This document shows positions 50,448 through 59,527 of a stretch of DNA of 64,000 bases, in pieces. Within the stretch, counting starts at the first letter, position 1. Each line of letters opens with the position of its first letter. The stretch comes from Terriglobia bacterium. GTDB taxonomy: Bacteria > Acidobacteriota > Terriglobia > Terriglobales > Acidobacteriaceae. Both the position numbers and the translations under genes were made by a program. The stretch is taken from assembly GCA_020073215.1 (NCBI GenBank), contig JAIQFO010000001.1, forward strand, positions 62,001 to 126,000. Direction: 5' to 3'. The notes under the pieces are model-generated. The model was not told where the DNA came from. It was given only the letters and a program-made list of their open reading frames with translations, and did no database searches.

Positions 50448-50777
50448 TCAAGAGAAGATCGGAATGTGTTTGGCGACAACTTTTTCGAGAGTTTCGCTCA
50501 GCGGGGGCCACCCCACGGGCATGATTGCATTCACCGTTGCCTTGCGCATGGTGTAGGTGGCTTCCCCCGTCAGGAAAATCTGCACGTCGTGACCGGCGTC
50601 TGCCAGAGCGAGTCCATGGGCAAAGACGAATGATGCTCGGGTCGGGTCATCCGAGCCCCACGCACTTTTCATCATGATTTTCAGCTTCTTGGCTGTCGGC
50701 GCTTCTTGCCCGCTAACCGAGCTAAATGCAAAAAGAGGCAATCCCGCAAGCCACGAGAAAAGCCTTCGGCGTTCCAT
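50448..50777 (-). CDS. DsrE-family protein with signal peptide
   Basis: KLKIMMKSAWGSDDPTRASFVFAHGLALADAGHDVQIFLTGEATY. Confidence 0.8.
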   Translation of the reverse strand: MERRRLFSWLAGLPLFAFSSVSGQEAPTAKKLKIMMKSAWGSDDPTRASFVFAHGLALADAGHDVQIFLTGEATYTMRKATVNAIMPVGWPPLSETLEKVVAKHIPIFS

Positions 50778-50915
50778 GTTCTCATCCTCCAGTAAGTTTG
50801 GATTTACCCCGGGCTCGAAAATTGCCAAACAGTTTACACCCGGGACTGGAGGAAAGCGCAAAGCCGTTGGAACTATTCTGCCAGCGTCGCGTATTGTTGT
50901 TGAGGAGAAGAACCA

Positions 50916-51470
50916 ATGCGAACGCTTCTGCGAACACTTCTGATCTGCCTTCTTGCGCCAGCCGCCATCGCCCTTGCCCAGGATAATCCGCTCAGCGCCT
51001 ACAACAAGCACGTCTACACAGGGGTGAAGGATGTCATCCTCCGCTCCGCCGAAAAAGTGCCCGAGGAGAATTACAACTTTAAGCCCACGGACGCGGTCCG
51101 CAGCTACGGCCAGATCCTTGGACACGTGGCCGACGCACAGTACCTGTTTTGTTCCCTCGTACTGGGCGAAAAAAATCCCGCCCCCCAAATTGAGCAGACC
51201 AAGACCTCGAAAGCCGACCTGATCGCCGCCCTCAAAGACGCCTTCGCCTACTGCGACAAGGCCTACGATGGCATGACCGACGCCTCCGCTGCGCAAATGG
51301 TGAAGTTCTTCGGAACCGACACACCGAAACTGGGCGTACTGTCGGTCAACAGCATGCACACGGTGGAACACTACGGCAACCTCGTCACCTACATGCGGCT
51401 GAAGAACATCGTTCCTCCCACCAGCGAGCCGAAACCCCAGCCCCAGCCCCAACCACAACCGAAGAAATGA
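50916..51470 (+). CDS. DinB-family protein, secreted
   Basis: LRSAEKVPEENYNFKPTDAVRSYGQILGHVADAQYLF; HTVEHYGNLVTYMR. Confidence 0.88.
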   Translation: MRTLLRTLLICLLAPAAIALAQDNPLSAYNKHVYTGVKDVILRSAEKVPEENYNFKPTDAVRSYGQILGHVADAQYLFCSLVLGEKNPAPQIEQTKTSKADLIAALKDAFAYCDKAYDGMTDASAAQMVKFFGTDTPKLGVLSVNSMHTVEHYGNLVTYMRLKNIVPPTSEPKPQPQPQPQPKK

Positions 51471-51586
51471 TGGGCCCTTGGGCCGGCCGCTGGTCGGCCC
51501 TAACTTCACTCGCGAATCATCCCGCCGCAACCCGCCCGCTCTTCGCTTCGCGACAGGACGGGTCACCGGCGGTCATCTGCGGTCAT

Positions 51587-53341
51587 CTAATAATGAGCTG
51601 ACATCGCCTTCTGAAAATCGTCTGCGGTGGTGCGATAACACGGCAGGACCAGGTTCAGATCGAAGTCACGCAACGCGGCTGGGAGCTTTGGGTACTTTGT
51701 GGTTGCGCGAGCTGGATCGGAGTAAGGTTGCAGTATACGGCTCAATGACTCCTTACAGCTCGGATCTGGGGTCACCCGCAGCTTGATTACCCTCGTCGGC
51801 ATTTTGTTGAAATCATATTCAGACAGTCGCCGTTGATAGGGAAGAAATTCATAGACCAGTTTTATGAGGTGCATTTGATCTTTGCCGACCCCTCCCTTGG
51901 CGACGAAGATCTCGAAATTGGAAAAATAAGAGGTGCCCGGCGCGGCAAACACCAGCCCAAGCGAACCGAGGGGCAGCTCTTCGATGGTAGATTTGTTTTC
52001 TTTGTTGCCGGACGGTGTGGGGGAAGCGTCGCCAACCGGCAGGGGATCCATTGGCTCCAACACCTTTCCCGGTCCACTCGCATCAGGGTTGCCCGCGCCC
52101 ACGACTGATCGAGGAGGAGGCGCGATCTGTGAGCCATCTTCGGACAGCGACCCTAAGCGTCCAGCCGTGCCGGAGTTGCCCGCACTGGCAACTGATGGTG
52201 GAGGTGGAACGACTTGTGAGCCACCTCCGGAAACAGAGCCCAATCTCGTTCCTCCCCCAGGGCCGCCGATGCCCTGAACCGAAGGCGGCGGCGCTACAAC
52301 CTGTGGGCCTATAGGGGACGGCCAGTTTTCGGAAATGCGATCGTTCCCAACCGGACTGCGGGCGCTTTCAACCAAGGGAGGCGGCGGTACAATTTGCGAA
52401 CCTGCACCAGCCATCGAACCCAACCGCGCAACTCCAGCAGAGTAGCCCGCACCTGGGGCTGACGGCGGAGGGGCTACAACATTCGGCTCCGCCCCGGACC
52501 ATGAACCCACCCCTGAACTCAACCGCCCTGCTCTTGACGAGTTGCCTGCGTCCTGAACCGATGGAGGAGGCGGCACAACCGCCATACCACCCGCATTGGG
52601 CGCTTTCATGGCCCGGGGCGCGGAAGACCCTCCAAGCTCGGGCGCAGGACCAACCGCGGATGCTTGAGGCAGCGCCAGCGGGTGCGCCGCAGCCTGGTCA
52701 AGCTGGGGCGGCGGACCCACAACCCCGGGCGATCCCGCCAACGCATTCCCCCGTAAGCCCGCAGCAGCTGAGAACGGAACCATAGGTGCGACCGCCTGGG
52801 AACCCACGAGGTTCGGCAGTTTGGCCGTGGCCTGCTTGATGTCAGGCGGTGTGACGATGCCCGGCCTGTGCTCTGGCGTCACCGGCATCGCCGGTTGATG
52901 TGCCGCCGCTTGCTGCGATGAAGCTTCCTTCACTCGCGAGCGCGCCCGAACGCTTGGCGCTCTGCTCTCAACTGCAGGAAAGGAATAACCAACCGGGTAA
53001 GTGAGAGACCTGCGGGATGCATCTTGCTGTGAGAACGGTTTTACTTGCACCCATACTCTGGATTGGCTCCATACGAACAGAACAATGAGCAGTAAATGAC
53101 ACAGTGTTGACTCCAGGATGGAAGACCAGCGAGCTCCGGAGGGGACGAAAACGTCGTTCCAGAAACGTGCGGGCCGTGAGGTGACAGGGATCTGCGGGGC
53201 TGGCCGCAACAGGAGCAGGTCCGCCAGATTGCGGAAGAACACACGATGGCGCGGTTCCAGTTCGATCAGCAGCCGGAGAGGGGGCAAGGGGCCTGAGCGC
53301 GGAACCCTCTGGTTCGCAATGAAAACCCCGGAGTCTCTGTT
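51587..53341 (-). CDS. Proline-rich repeat protein with N-terminal TM anchor
   Basis: TM segment SILESTLCHLLLIVLFVWSQ; about six 29-34-aa repeats with core VVxPPPSVxxAG...RLGSxxGxGSQ. Confidence 0.75.
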   Translation of the reverse strand, partial: NRDSGVFIANQRVPRSGPLPPLRLLIELEPRHRVFFRNLADLLLLRPAPQIPVTSRPARFWNDVFVPSGARWSSILESTLCHLLLIVLFVWSQSRVWVQVKPFSQQDASRRSLTYPVGYSFPAVESRAPSVRARSRVKEASSQQAAAHQPAMPVTPEHRPGIVTPPDIKQATAKLPNLVGSQAVAPMVPFSAAAGLRGNALAGSPGVVGPPPQLDQAAAHPLALPQASAVGPAPELGGSSAPRAMKAPNAGGMAVVPPPPSVQDAGNSSRAGRLSSGVGSWSGAEPNVVAPPPSAPGAGYSAGVARLGSMAGAGSQIVPPPPLVESARSPVGNDRISENWPSPIGPQVVAPPPSVQGIGGPGGGTRLGSVSGGGSQVVPPPPSVASAGNSGTAGRLGSLSEDGSQIAPPPRSVVGAGNPDASGPGKVLEPMDPLPVGDASPTPSGNKENKSTIEELPLGSLGLVFAAPGTSYFSNFEIFVAKGGVGKDQMHLIKLVYEFLPYQRRLSEYDFNKMPTRVIKLRVTPDPSCKESLSRILQPYSDPARATTKYPKLPAALRDFDLNLVLPCYRTTADDFQKAMSAHY

Positions 53342-53454
53342 CATCGGATACGCGCCGGAGGGAGAAGAAGAAACTGCCCGATTATAGCGCCATTTCACAG
53401 CGCGCGATGGATACCCCTCCGATACGGTCTTCCAGAATCAAAGACTTAGCGGGA

Positions 53455-53625
53455 GATTTTCGCCAGGTCTTTGAGGAATAAGGAGTTAGATGTAAGGTAT
53501 TTATTATTCAACAAGTTGGCTTGGTTTTCTATGTAAGGTATTTGTTTATCAATCGATTAGCTGACCATGCTCTGACCACTTCCCGGGAGAATCGGGCCAG
53601 GTCTTTGAGGAATAAAGGCTTATAT
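53455..53625. repeat. Two direct copies of a GCCAGGTCTTTGAGGAATAA-cored repeat flanking two ATGTAAGGTATTT words
   Basis: GCCAGGTCTTTGAGGAATAAGG near 53466 and GCCAGGTCTTTGAGGAATAAAGG near 53592. Confidence 0.8.
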
Positions 53626-53732
53626 CGACTCTGCGGGCGGTCAAATTGTGATAACGCACCCACCCAAACCAACACACGGCTTGAGCGGGCCACCCGCCGT
53701 TCCAGAGTGCGCGATGGGTCGGCGCGGTGCGT

Positions 53733-54176
53733 CTAGCGGTTGAGAGCGTAGGTAACGCGGATTTCCGTTTCAACCTCCACTGGTTCGCCGTTTAACAAGT
53801 ATGGTCTGTACCGCCATTTCTTCACGGCCTTGATGGAGGAAGGAATCAGTTCCGTCGGCCCCGAAGCGGCTGTGAGATCTTCAATCTTGCCTTTTTTGGA
53901 GATAGAAGCACACAACACAACGGTGCCTTCGATGTGTGCTTTTCGGGCAGTTGTCGGATAAGACGGATTCACTTTGTGAATGAGCAAACCTTTGGTGACG
54001 CCACCTTCTACACGAACGAACTTGTCGGCGTCGTGACCCACACGGCAGGGGGAGTTCGCCAGGTCCGCGCCGTTGGCGGAATTATCGGGGTTCGCGGGCG
54101 ACTGCTGCGCAAACCCGGTGCCCGCCGCGGCCAAACACAGAACGACCGAAAGAAAGCCTGACGACAAAGTTCGCAT
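53733..54176 (-). CDS. TonB C-terminal domain protein (energy-transducer TonB-like)
   Basis: HKVNPSYPTTARKAHIEGTVVLCASISKKGKIEDL...AVKKWRYRPYLLNGEPVEVETEIRVTY. Confidence 0.9.
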   Translation of the reverse strand: MRTLSSGFLSVVLCLAAAGTGFAQQSPANPDNSANGADLANSPCRVGHDADKFVRVEGGVTKGLLIHKVNPSYPTTARKAHIEGTVVLCASISKKGKIEDLTAASGPTELIPSSIKAVKKWRYRPYLLNGEPVEVETEIRVTYALNR

Positions 54177-54282
54177 GGCGAGCGAGTATATCAGGCAGGG
54201 GACACTTCGGCAGGCCACCCGGCATTCAGTTTTTTTTTTGCGCTTCTGCCCCGTCGTCGTACGAGAAGTGGGCCACCCGCCC

Positions 54283-55863
54283 CTACTGGGTGACCGAAGC
54301 CTCTGCTAACCCCGATAGATCGGGTGTAAATCTGTGGGGATAGACTAGTAGGAACGGAAATAGGAGCTCGGGGAACCTTTTCGTAAGCAAGAGGTCCAAG
54401 GGCGGTTTGCGGGTTGATGATTCTACGAGCGTCTGCCATTGCTCGGGCTGCCCGAATGGAGAGGTTACAAGCGTTCCCGTTTTTGCTCTCCAAAGATACA
54501 GGTCTGATATGGTGTCGGGGACAAATTCATTGCTCATCACAGCAGTGATGTCGTACCAGAGCGATCTCAAGAGTTGTTTTCTTTCCCGTCGACATAGAAA
54601 GGCGACTAGGCTTCTTAAGGAATACGAGACGCCGAGAAAACCTTGCTTAGGTCCGAAGATATCTTCCCGCATGAACATCCCGCGCAGCAGAATGTCGGGT
54701 CCGTAATACGGATCTGGGAAGCCAGGAGCGACTTCGCCTGAGTTGATCTTGGTGATTAAATGGATGATCTCCGCGGCAATCTGAACGGCCATTCCTTCCT
54801 GTCCGCGTAACCAGAGAAGAACCATGACAGCGTAGTAGCTCGGAACGGCACTCTCACCCCACAATCTGCCCTGATTGAGGCTCTTGCTGATTCTAGAGAA
54901 AATTTCATTCTCATAGTCGAGGATTGTGTTCTTCGCCCTCTTGTACAGTGCAAATGCCGCGAGCTGGCCGAGCACCAGCGCCGTCCGAAAGTTGACCGTG
55001 TCACCATCCACAAACGGATTGCCCTCAACCCAGCTCTTCCTTTCGAGAGACTCCTTGACCAGGGCCTCCACGGATTGTTCCCAGGCTTGAATGCAGAGTT
55101 CGATAGAAGGGAGCCATACTGGCTCGTACGATCTTACTTTCTCCGCGAGTCTTAACAGGTGGGCGATCACAAGCATCCAGCCTTCCGACAGTGCGAAGTT
55201 ATTGCCAGCCCGCTGAGGTCCACTCAGCGCGTAACTTGCAAGAAGGGCGGTAGCCGAAAAGGTCCTTCGCAACTCCGTCCTCTTAACTTCCGCAGCAAGC
55301 GGAAGCAGGTTCTCGAGAAAGGCTGCGAAGTCCTCTTTATGGAGAGGTTCCCTCTTATCCCGCAGGAGGATGCGCAGGAAAAGTTCGAAGTCTGCTGGAG
55401 TTCGCGGAAGAAAGGTTCCCTGCGCCTTAACAAACATCTCAAGGAGTTGCCACTTCGTGATCAATTCCAGTGGGGTGTGTCCGTTGCGCTTCCATCCCCC
55501 TTGGCGGTCCGTAATCTCCCTGCGGACGGGATCGGTAATGGCACCGTTAGTTACCAGCACGGGCCGGAACTTTGCAGCCTGCGGGATATTTGGGTGCTGT
55601 ATCGGAAGCTCAACAAGTTCTTCCACTTCTCCGCGAATGGTGCGGCGCCAGTTTGATAGGTCGATGTTTTCTGACTTCAGCTGATAGGCATAGTGAGTTC
55701 CGTGCTTATCGGTGGCAATGACGTCTTTACCTTGTTCCATTTGGCCGTGGGATGAGACATGATGAATCCGGAATCCTTCGCTCAATAGAACTTGGCAGAA
55801 GGCGAACTGATATTCGCGCTCGGTCGTGCTATCCAACCAATTTTCTATTACTCTCTCGATCAC
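54283..55863 (-). CDS. Putative PD-(D/E)XK (Mrr-like) nuclease fused to a large helical domain
   Basis: SEGFRIHHVSSHGQMEQGKDVIATDKHGTHYAYQLKSENI: GKD...QLK pattern, then ~380 aa helix-rich C-terminus. Confidence 0.6.
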   Translation of the reverse strand: MIERVIENWLDSTTEREYQFAFCQVLLSEGFRIHHVSSHGQMEQGKDVIATDKHGTHYAYQLKSENIDLSNWRRTIRGEVEELVELPIQHPNIPQAAKFRPVLVTNGAITDPVRREITDRQGGWKRNGHTPLELITKWQLLEMFVKAQGTFLPRTPADFELFLRILLRDKREPLHKEDFAAFLENLLPLAAEVKRTELRRTFSATALLASYALSGPQRAGNNFALSEGWMLVIAHLLRLAEKVRSYEPVWLPSIELCIQAWEQSVEALVKESLERKSWVEGNPFVDGDTVNFRTALVLGQLAAFALYKRAKNTILDYENEIFSRISKSLNQGRLWGESAVPSYYAVMVLLWLRGQEGMAVQIAAEIIHLITKINSGEVAPGFPDPYYGPDILLRGMFMREDIFGPKQGFLGVSYSLRSLVAFLCRRERKQLLRSLWYDITAVMSNEFVPDTISDLYLWRAKTGTLVTSPFGQPEQWQTLVESSTRKPPLDLLLTKRFPELLFPFLLVYPHRFTPDLSGLAEASVTQ

Positions 55864-56425
55864 GCCATTCTTCTCGTTTTCTGCTCAGTATTTCTTTCTT
55901 TCTTCGCTTTAGCCCCGGATCGTTCTCCCACTCCACGATTTTCGTCTGAATTGCCTGCAGCATGTCCGGATGGAGGACGAGCGTTGGCATGATCGGGTTA
56001 TTGTTTTGGTCGAAGTCAATTTGCATTTTCTCGAGCATGTCCAACAACATGCTCATATGAAAGGGCTTCCCGCGAGCGTCAAGAGCATTGCCGACTTCGG
56101 AGGTAGCTTCTTCGACAGCAGAGAACATCATCTTCTCGGACTGCTGCGCGAGATTGAGGGCTAACTCCTGAAGCTTGTTTTTGGCCTGTTCTTTCATCTC
56201 CTCAGAGCCAAGGTTAGCTGCTATCTCCAGGCGGGACCCGATCGTCTTAAAAGCGCTTGTGCGAAGTTTGCCATCCTGGTCTCGAATTGCAGACTTGTCG
56301 CCCTCGTGTTGTCGGGTTTGCTTTACTTGGGATATGACCGGTGCGTGCTTATCAATTTCCGCATAGAGACTGCGAATCTGCGCTTTGTGGATCGAATTCT
56401 TAACCTTAGGGAAGTCTGGGAGCAT
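55829..56425 (-). CDS. 198-aa helical/coiled-coil hypothetical protein upstream of and overlapping the nuclease gene
   Basis: Intact ORF, charged helical composition, ~35 nt overlap with the next gene. Confidence 0.7.
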   Translation of the reverse strand: MLPDFPKVKNSIHKAQIRSLYAEIDKHAPVISQVKQTRQHEGDKSAIRDQDGKLRTSAFKTIGSRLEIAANLGSEEMKEQAKNKLQELALNLAQQSEKMMFSAVEEATSEVGNALDARGKPFHMSMLLDMLEKMQIDFDQNNNPIMPTLVLHPDMLQAIQTKIVEWENDPGLKRRKKEILSRKREEWRDRESNRKLVG

Positions 56426-56471
56426 AGGTACGCTAAGATGATACGCTACGGAAGGACGAGCTATTCCAAAA

Positions 56472-56555
56472 AGGGCGGGCGGCCCATTCTTCCCCTGGCA
56501 CAGCCAAACAGTGGGTGCCCCATCCTTCGCGGCTTCTCGCGAAGGGTAGGAGTGC
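56472..56555. repeat. GGCCCATTCTTCCCC...GGGTGCCCCATCCTTCGCG dispersed-type repeat
   Basis: Contains CCTTCGCG-gcttct-CGCGAAGG hairpin (56524-56545). Confidence 0.55.
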
Positions 56556-56656
56556 GGACTGATCGCACCATGGGCTTTGCCTAACTTACCTTTGTGAAGC
56601 GTTGGCTTAGCTTTAACTCTCTTCTCGCGCCTTTCGAGAAGTGGCTTATACCGCGA

Positions 56657-56986
56657 CTATCCAGAAAGCGAATTCGCAGCCGCCATGGAGGCGGGACGGA
56701 CTTCTCTTTCGATGGTGCGCGACAACCTCTCCTCTGCGACCTCTAGATCGTAGGCAGTCTGAAGGTTCATCCAGAATCCGGCGCTGGTATTGAAGTACCG
56801 GGCCAAGCGCAGGGCCGTGTCCGGAGTGATCCCGCGGCGTTCGTGGACAATCTCGGCGATTCGCGTGACCGGCACTCTCAAGTCGAGCGCCAGGCGGTTC
56901 ATGCTGAGTTGGAGCGGCTCCATGAACTCGGCGCGCAGAATCTCGCCGGGATGGATCGCGGGAAGAAGTTTTTGGGACTTCGCCAT
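56657..56986 (-). CDS. higA: HigA-family XRE-HTH antitoxin
   Basis: IHPGEILRAEFMEPLQLSMNRLALDLRVPVTRIAEIVHERRGITPDTALRLARYFNTSAGFWMNLQ. Confidence 0.96.
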   Translation of the reverse strand: MAKSQKLLPAIHPGEILRAEFMEPLQLSMNRLALDLRVPVTRIAEIVHERRGITPDTALRLARYFNTSAGFWMNLQTAYDLEVAEERLSRTIEREVRPASMAAANSLSG

Positions 56987-57062
56987 GGGTTCCTCTTGCT
57001 CCGTGCGCCGGTCGCCCTACCGTAATCTGGACCGTACCGTTACAACGTTGCTGGTCAACACT

Positions 57063-57341
57063 CTAGTGGTAGTCCACGATCTCGACGTCGTGGGCATTTC
57101 CGTCACGCCACACAAAACAAAGACGCCACTGGTCGTTGATCCGGATACTGTGTTGCCCTCTCCGATCGCCGCGCAACGCTTCCAAACGGTTCCCCGGCGG
57201 TGCTGCCAGATCGCGCAACTCGGTAGCGCTGTCCAACTGCCGGAGCTTTCTGCGGGCGGCCTGCTCCACGGCGCGAAAGCGACGACTCGGCTGCCGGCGG
57301 TGAAGTCGCTCGGTATCCGCACAGCGGAACGACCTGATCAC
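57063..57341 (-). CDS. higB: HigB/RelE-family toxin (GTG start)
   Basis: MIRSFRCADTERLHRRQPSRRF...HSIRINDQWRLCFVWRDGNAHDVEIVDYH. Confidence 0.94.
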   Translation of the reverse strand: MIRSFRCADTERLHRRQPSRRFRAVEQAARRKLRQLDSATELRDLAAPPGNRLEALRGDRRGQHSIRINDQWRLCFVWRDGNAHDVEIVDYH

Positions 57342-57347
57342 CCGTCC

Positions 57348-57376
57348 ATCCTATCCTGCATAGCGTTTAACGTCAA
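57348..57376 (-). promoter_or_regulatory. Putative promoter of higBA
   Basis: Minus strand TTGACG-17 nt-TAGGAT, 6 nt before GTG. Confidence 0.6.
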
Positions 57377-57463
57377 GCAGTAAGCTTGGCCGGCGGAAAC
57401 CGCGCCAAGAGGCGCTATAATCTCTGGTTGCATTCATCTTTCCGCTCGACCCAGGAGTTCATC

Positions 57464-58885
57464 ATGTCTACTCTTACCGAAGCCGCCGTCCCGACCCAAA
57501 CCAAGACCCGTACCGAATCCGACAGCATGGGAAAGATCGAAGTCCCGGCGAATGTTTATTGGGGAGCGCAGACGCAGCGCTCGCTGCTGCATTTCGCGAT
57601 TGGGCGCGACACCATGCCTCCGGAGCTGATTCGCGCTTTCGGCACGCTCAAGAAGGCTTGCGCGCTGGTGAATCAGGACCTGGGAAAACTTCCGCCTGAC
57701 AAAGCGAAGCTCATTGCGCAGGCGGCCGACGAAGTGATTGCCGGCAAGCTTAATGACCAGTTCCCGCTGCGCATCTGGCAGACCGGCTCGGGCACGCAGA
57801 CCAACATGAACGTGAATGAGGTCATCTCGAATCGCGCGATTGAGATTGCGGGCGGGGAGATGGGATCGAAGAAGCCGGTGCATCCTAACGATCACGTCAA
57901 CATGTCGCAATCGTCGAACGACACGTTTCCGGCGGCGATGCACATTGCGGCGGCGGAGCGGGTGAAAAACGCGCTGATTCCGGCGATCAAGACCGTGCGC
58001 GATGCCATCACGGCCAAGGCTAAGGAATTTGAGGGCATAGTGAAGATTGGCCGCACCCATCTGCAGGATGCTGTGCCTTTGACCATTGGACAGGAATTTA
58101 GCGGCTGGGCCAGTTTGCTCGATCGTGACATCAAGCGACTGGAGCAGGTGCTCGATGGGCTTTACGATCTGGCGATTGGCGGGACGGCGGTGGGCACGGG
58201 GCTGAACACGCATCCGGAATTTGCCGAGCGCGCCGCGAAGAAGATCGCTGAATTAACGTCACTTCCCTTCCGCTCGCATCCCAACAAGTTCGCCGCGCTT
58301 TCCGCGCACGATGAGATCGTGTTTGCCCAGGGCGCTATGCAGACTCTGGCCGCTTCGCTGATGAAGATCTCGAACGATATTCGCTGGCTGGCTTCCGGTC
58401 CGCGGTGCGGGCTGGGCGAGCTGGTGATTCCAGAGAATGAGCCGGGATCGTCCATCATGCCGGGCAAGGTTAATCCCACGCAATGCGAAGCTATGACGAT
58501 GGTCTGCGCGCAGGTTCACGGAGCTACGGCTGCGGTGGGATTCGCCGGATCGCAGGGCAACTTTGAGCTCAACGTGTTCAAGCCGGTAATCATCTACAAC
58601 TTCCTGCACTCGGTCACGCTGGTCACCGACGCCTGCCACGGATATGTCGAGTATATGGTCAAGGGCATTGAAGTCGATCGCGCCAAGGTGGACTTCTACG
58701 TGAAGAATTCGCTGATGCTGGTCACGGCGCTCGCTCCGAAAGTGGGATACGACAAGGCGGCGCAGATCGCGCACACGGCGCACGTCGAGCACTCGAGCCT
58801 GCGCGAGGCGGCGCTGAAGCTGGGATATCTTACGGGTGAGGAATTCGATTCGCTGGTCAAGCCGGAGAAGATGACGCGGCCGTAG
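57464..58885 (+). CDS. fumC: Class II fumarate hydratase
   Basis: [44 protein letters not shown]. Confidence 0.98.
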   Translation: MSTLTEAAVPTQTKTRTESDSMGKIEVPANVYWGAQTQRSLLHFAIGRDTMPPELIRAFGTLKKACALVNQDLGKLPPDKAKLIAQAADEVIAGKLNDQFPLRIWQTGSGTQTNMNVNEVISNRAIEIAGGEMGSKKPVHPNDHVNMSQSSNDTFPAAMHIAAAERVKNALIPAIKTVRDAITAKAKEFEGIVKIGRTHLQDAVPLTIGQEFSGWASLLDRDIKRLEQVLDGLYDLAIGGTAVGTGLNTHPEFAERAAKKIAELTSLPFRSHPNKFAALSAHDEIVFAQGAMQTLAASLMKISNDIRWLASGPRCGLGELVIPENEPGSSIMPGKVNPTQCEAMTMVCAQVHGATAAVGFAGSQGNFELNVFKPVIIYNFLHSVTLVTDACHGYVEYMVKGIEVDRAKVDFYVKNSLMLVTALAPKVGYDKAAQIAHTAHVEHSSLREAALKLGYLTGEEFDSLVKPEKMTRP

Positions 58886-58976
58886 AAGCGGCCACGCCGA
58901 GTCCGCGGAGATTGCCGAAACAAAAGGCTGGCGCACCATCAGTGATTTGTCATCACGTTAAGAGTGAGGGCGCAGT

Positions 58977-59501
58977 CTAGTTCTTCTTCAGAAATCGCCG
59001 CCGGTTGAGGTGGGTCGTGGCGGTCGGCTGGATGTCGTCGTACTTCAGCACGCTGATCGAGCCATCCACTTCTAGCACCGCCAGCGCCGCCTGCTTGTAG
59101 GTGCCGACACCGTGCTCACGGAGCGCCCGTTCCAGTTCATCCATGCTGACGTGCTCTTTGGCCATGTGGGCCTGGAGGATCTCGCCGTCGTGCACCAGCA
59201 GGGCGGGCTGTCCCTGAATGTATCTTCGGAAGCGGCGATTGCCTCCGGAAACCTCGGCTACCAAATAGTTCAGGATGAGCAGGGTAGCGGCGGCAATGGC
59301 GCCTCCGGCCAGCGATGTGTCGGGGCCGGTCATCGCATTTTGCACGGAGTTTGAAAGCAGCAGGAGAAGCACCAGATCGAACGGAGTCATCTGCCCGACT
59401 TCCCGCTTGCCGCTGATGCGAATTCCGATCAGCACGAGCAGGTAGATGACTGCGGTGCGGAGCGCGATTTCAACGAGCGTGTGCGTGTTCGGGGGCAGCA
59501 T
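58977..59501 (-). CDS. DUF421 (YetF-like) membrane protein
   Basis: GKREVGQMTPFDLVLLLLLSNSVQNAM; GQPALLVHDGEIL. Confidence 0.9.
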   Translation of the reverse strand: MLPPNTHTLVEIALRTAVIYLLVLIGIRISGKREVGQMTPFDLVLLLLLSNSVQNAMTGPDTSLAGGAIAAATLLILNYLVAEVSGGNRRFRRYIQGQPALLVHDGEILQAHMAKEHVSMDELERALREHGVGTYKQAALAVLEVDGSISVLKYDDIQPTATTHLNRRRFLKKN

Positions 59502-59527
59502 TAATATCGGTTGTCCTCGTTGCCGCC

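Noticed and set aside
50778-51566. N-terminal extension of the DsrE ORF (to 51566)
   Set aside because: Antisense to the DinB gene; the signal-peptide start at 50777 is more credible
51900-52700. DNA tandem repeats in the proline-rich gene as CRISPR or phase-variable tract
   Set aside because: Degenerate protein-level repeats, not identical DNA repeats with unique spacers
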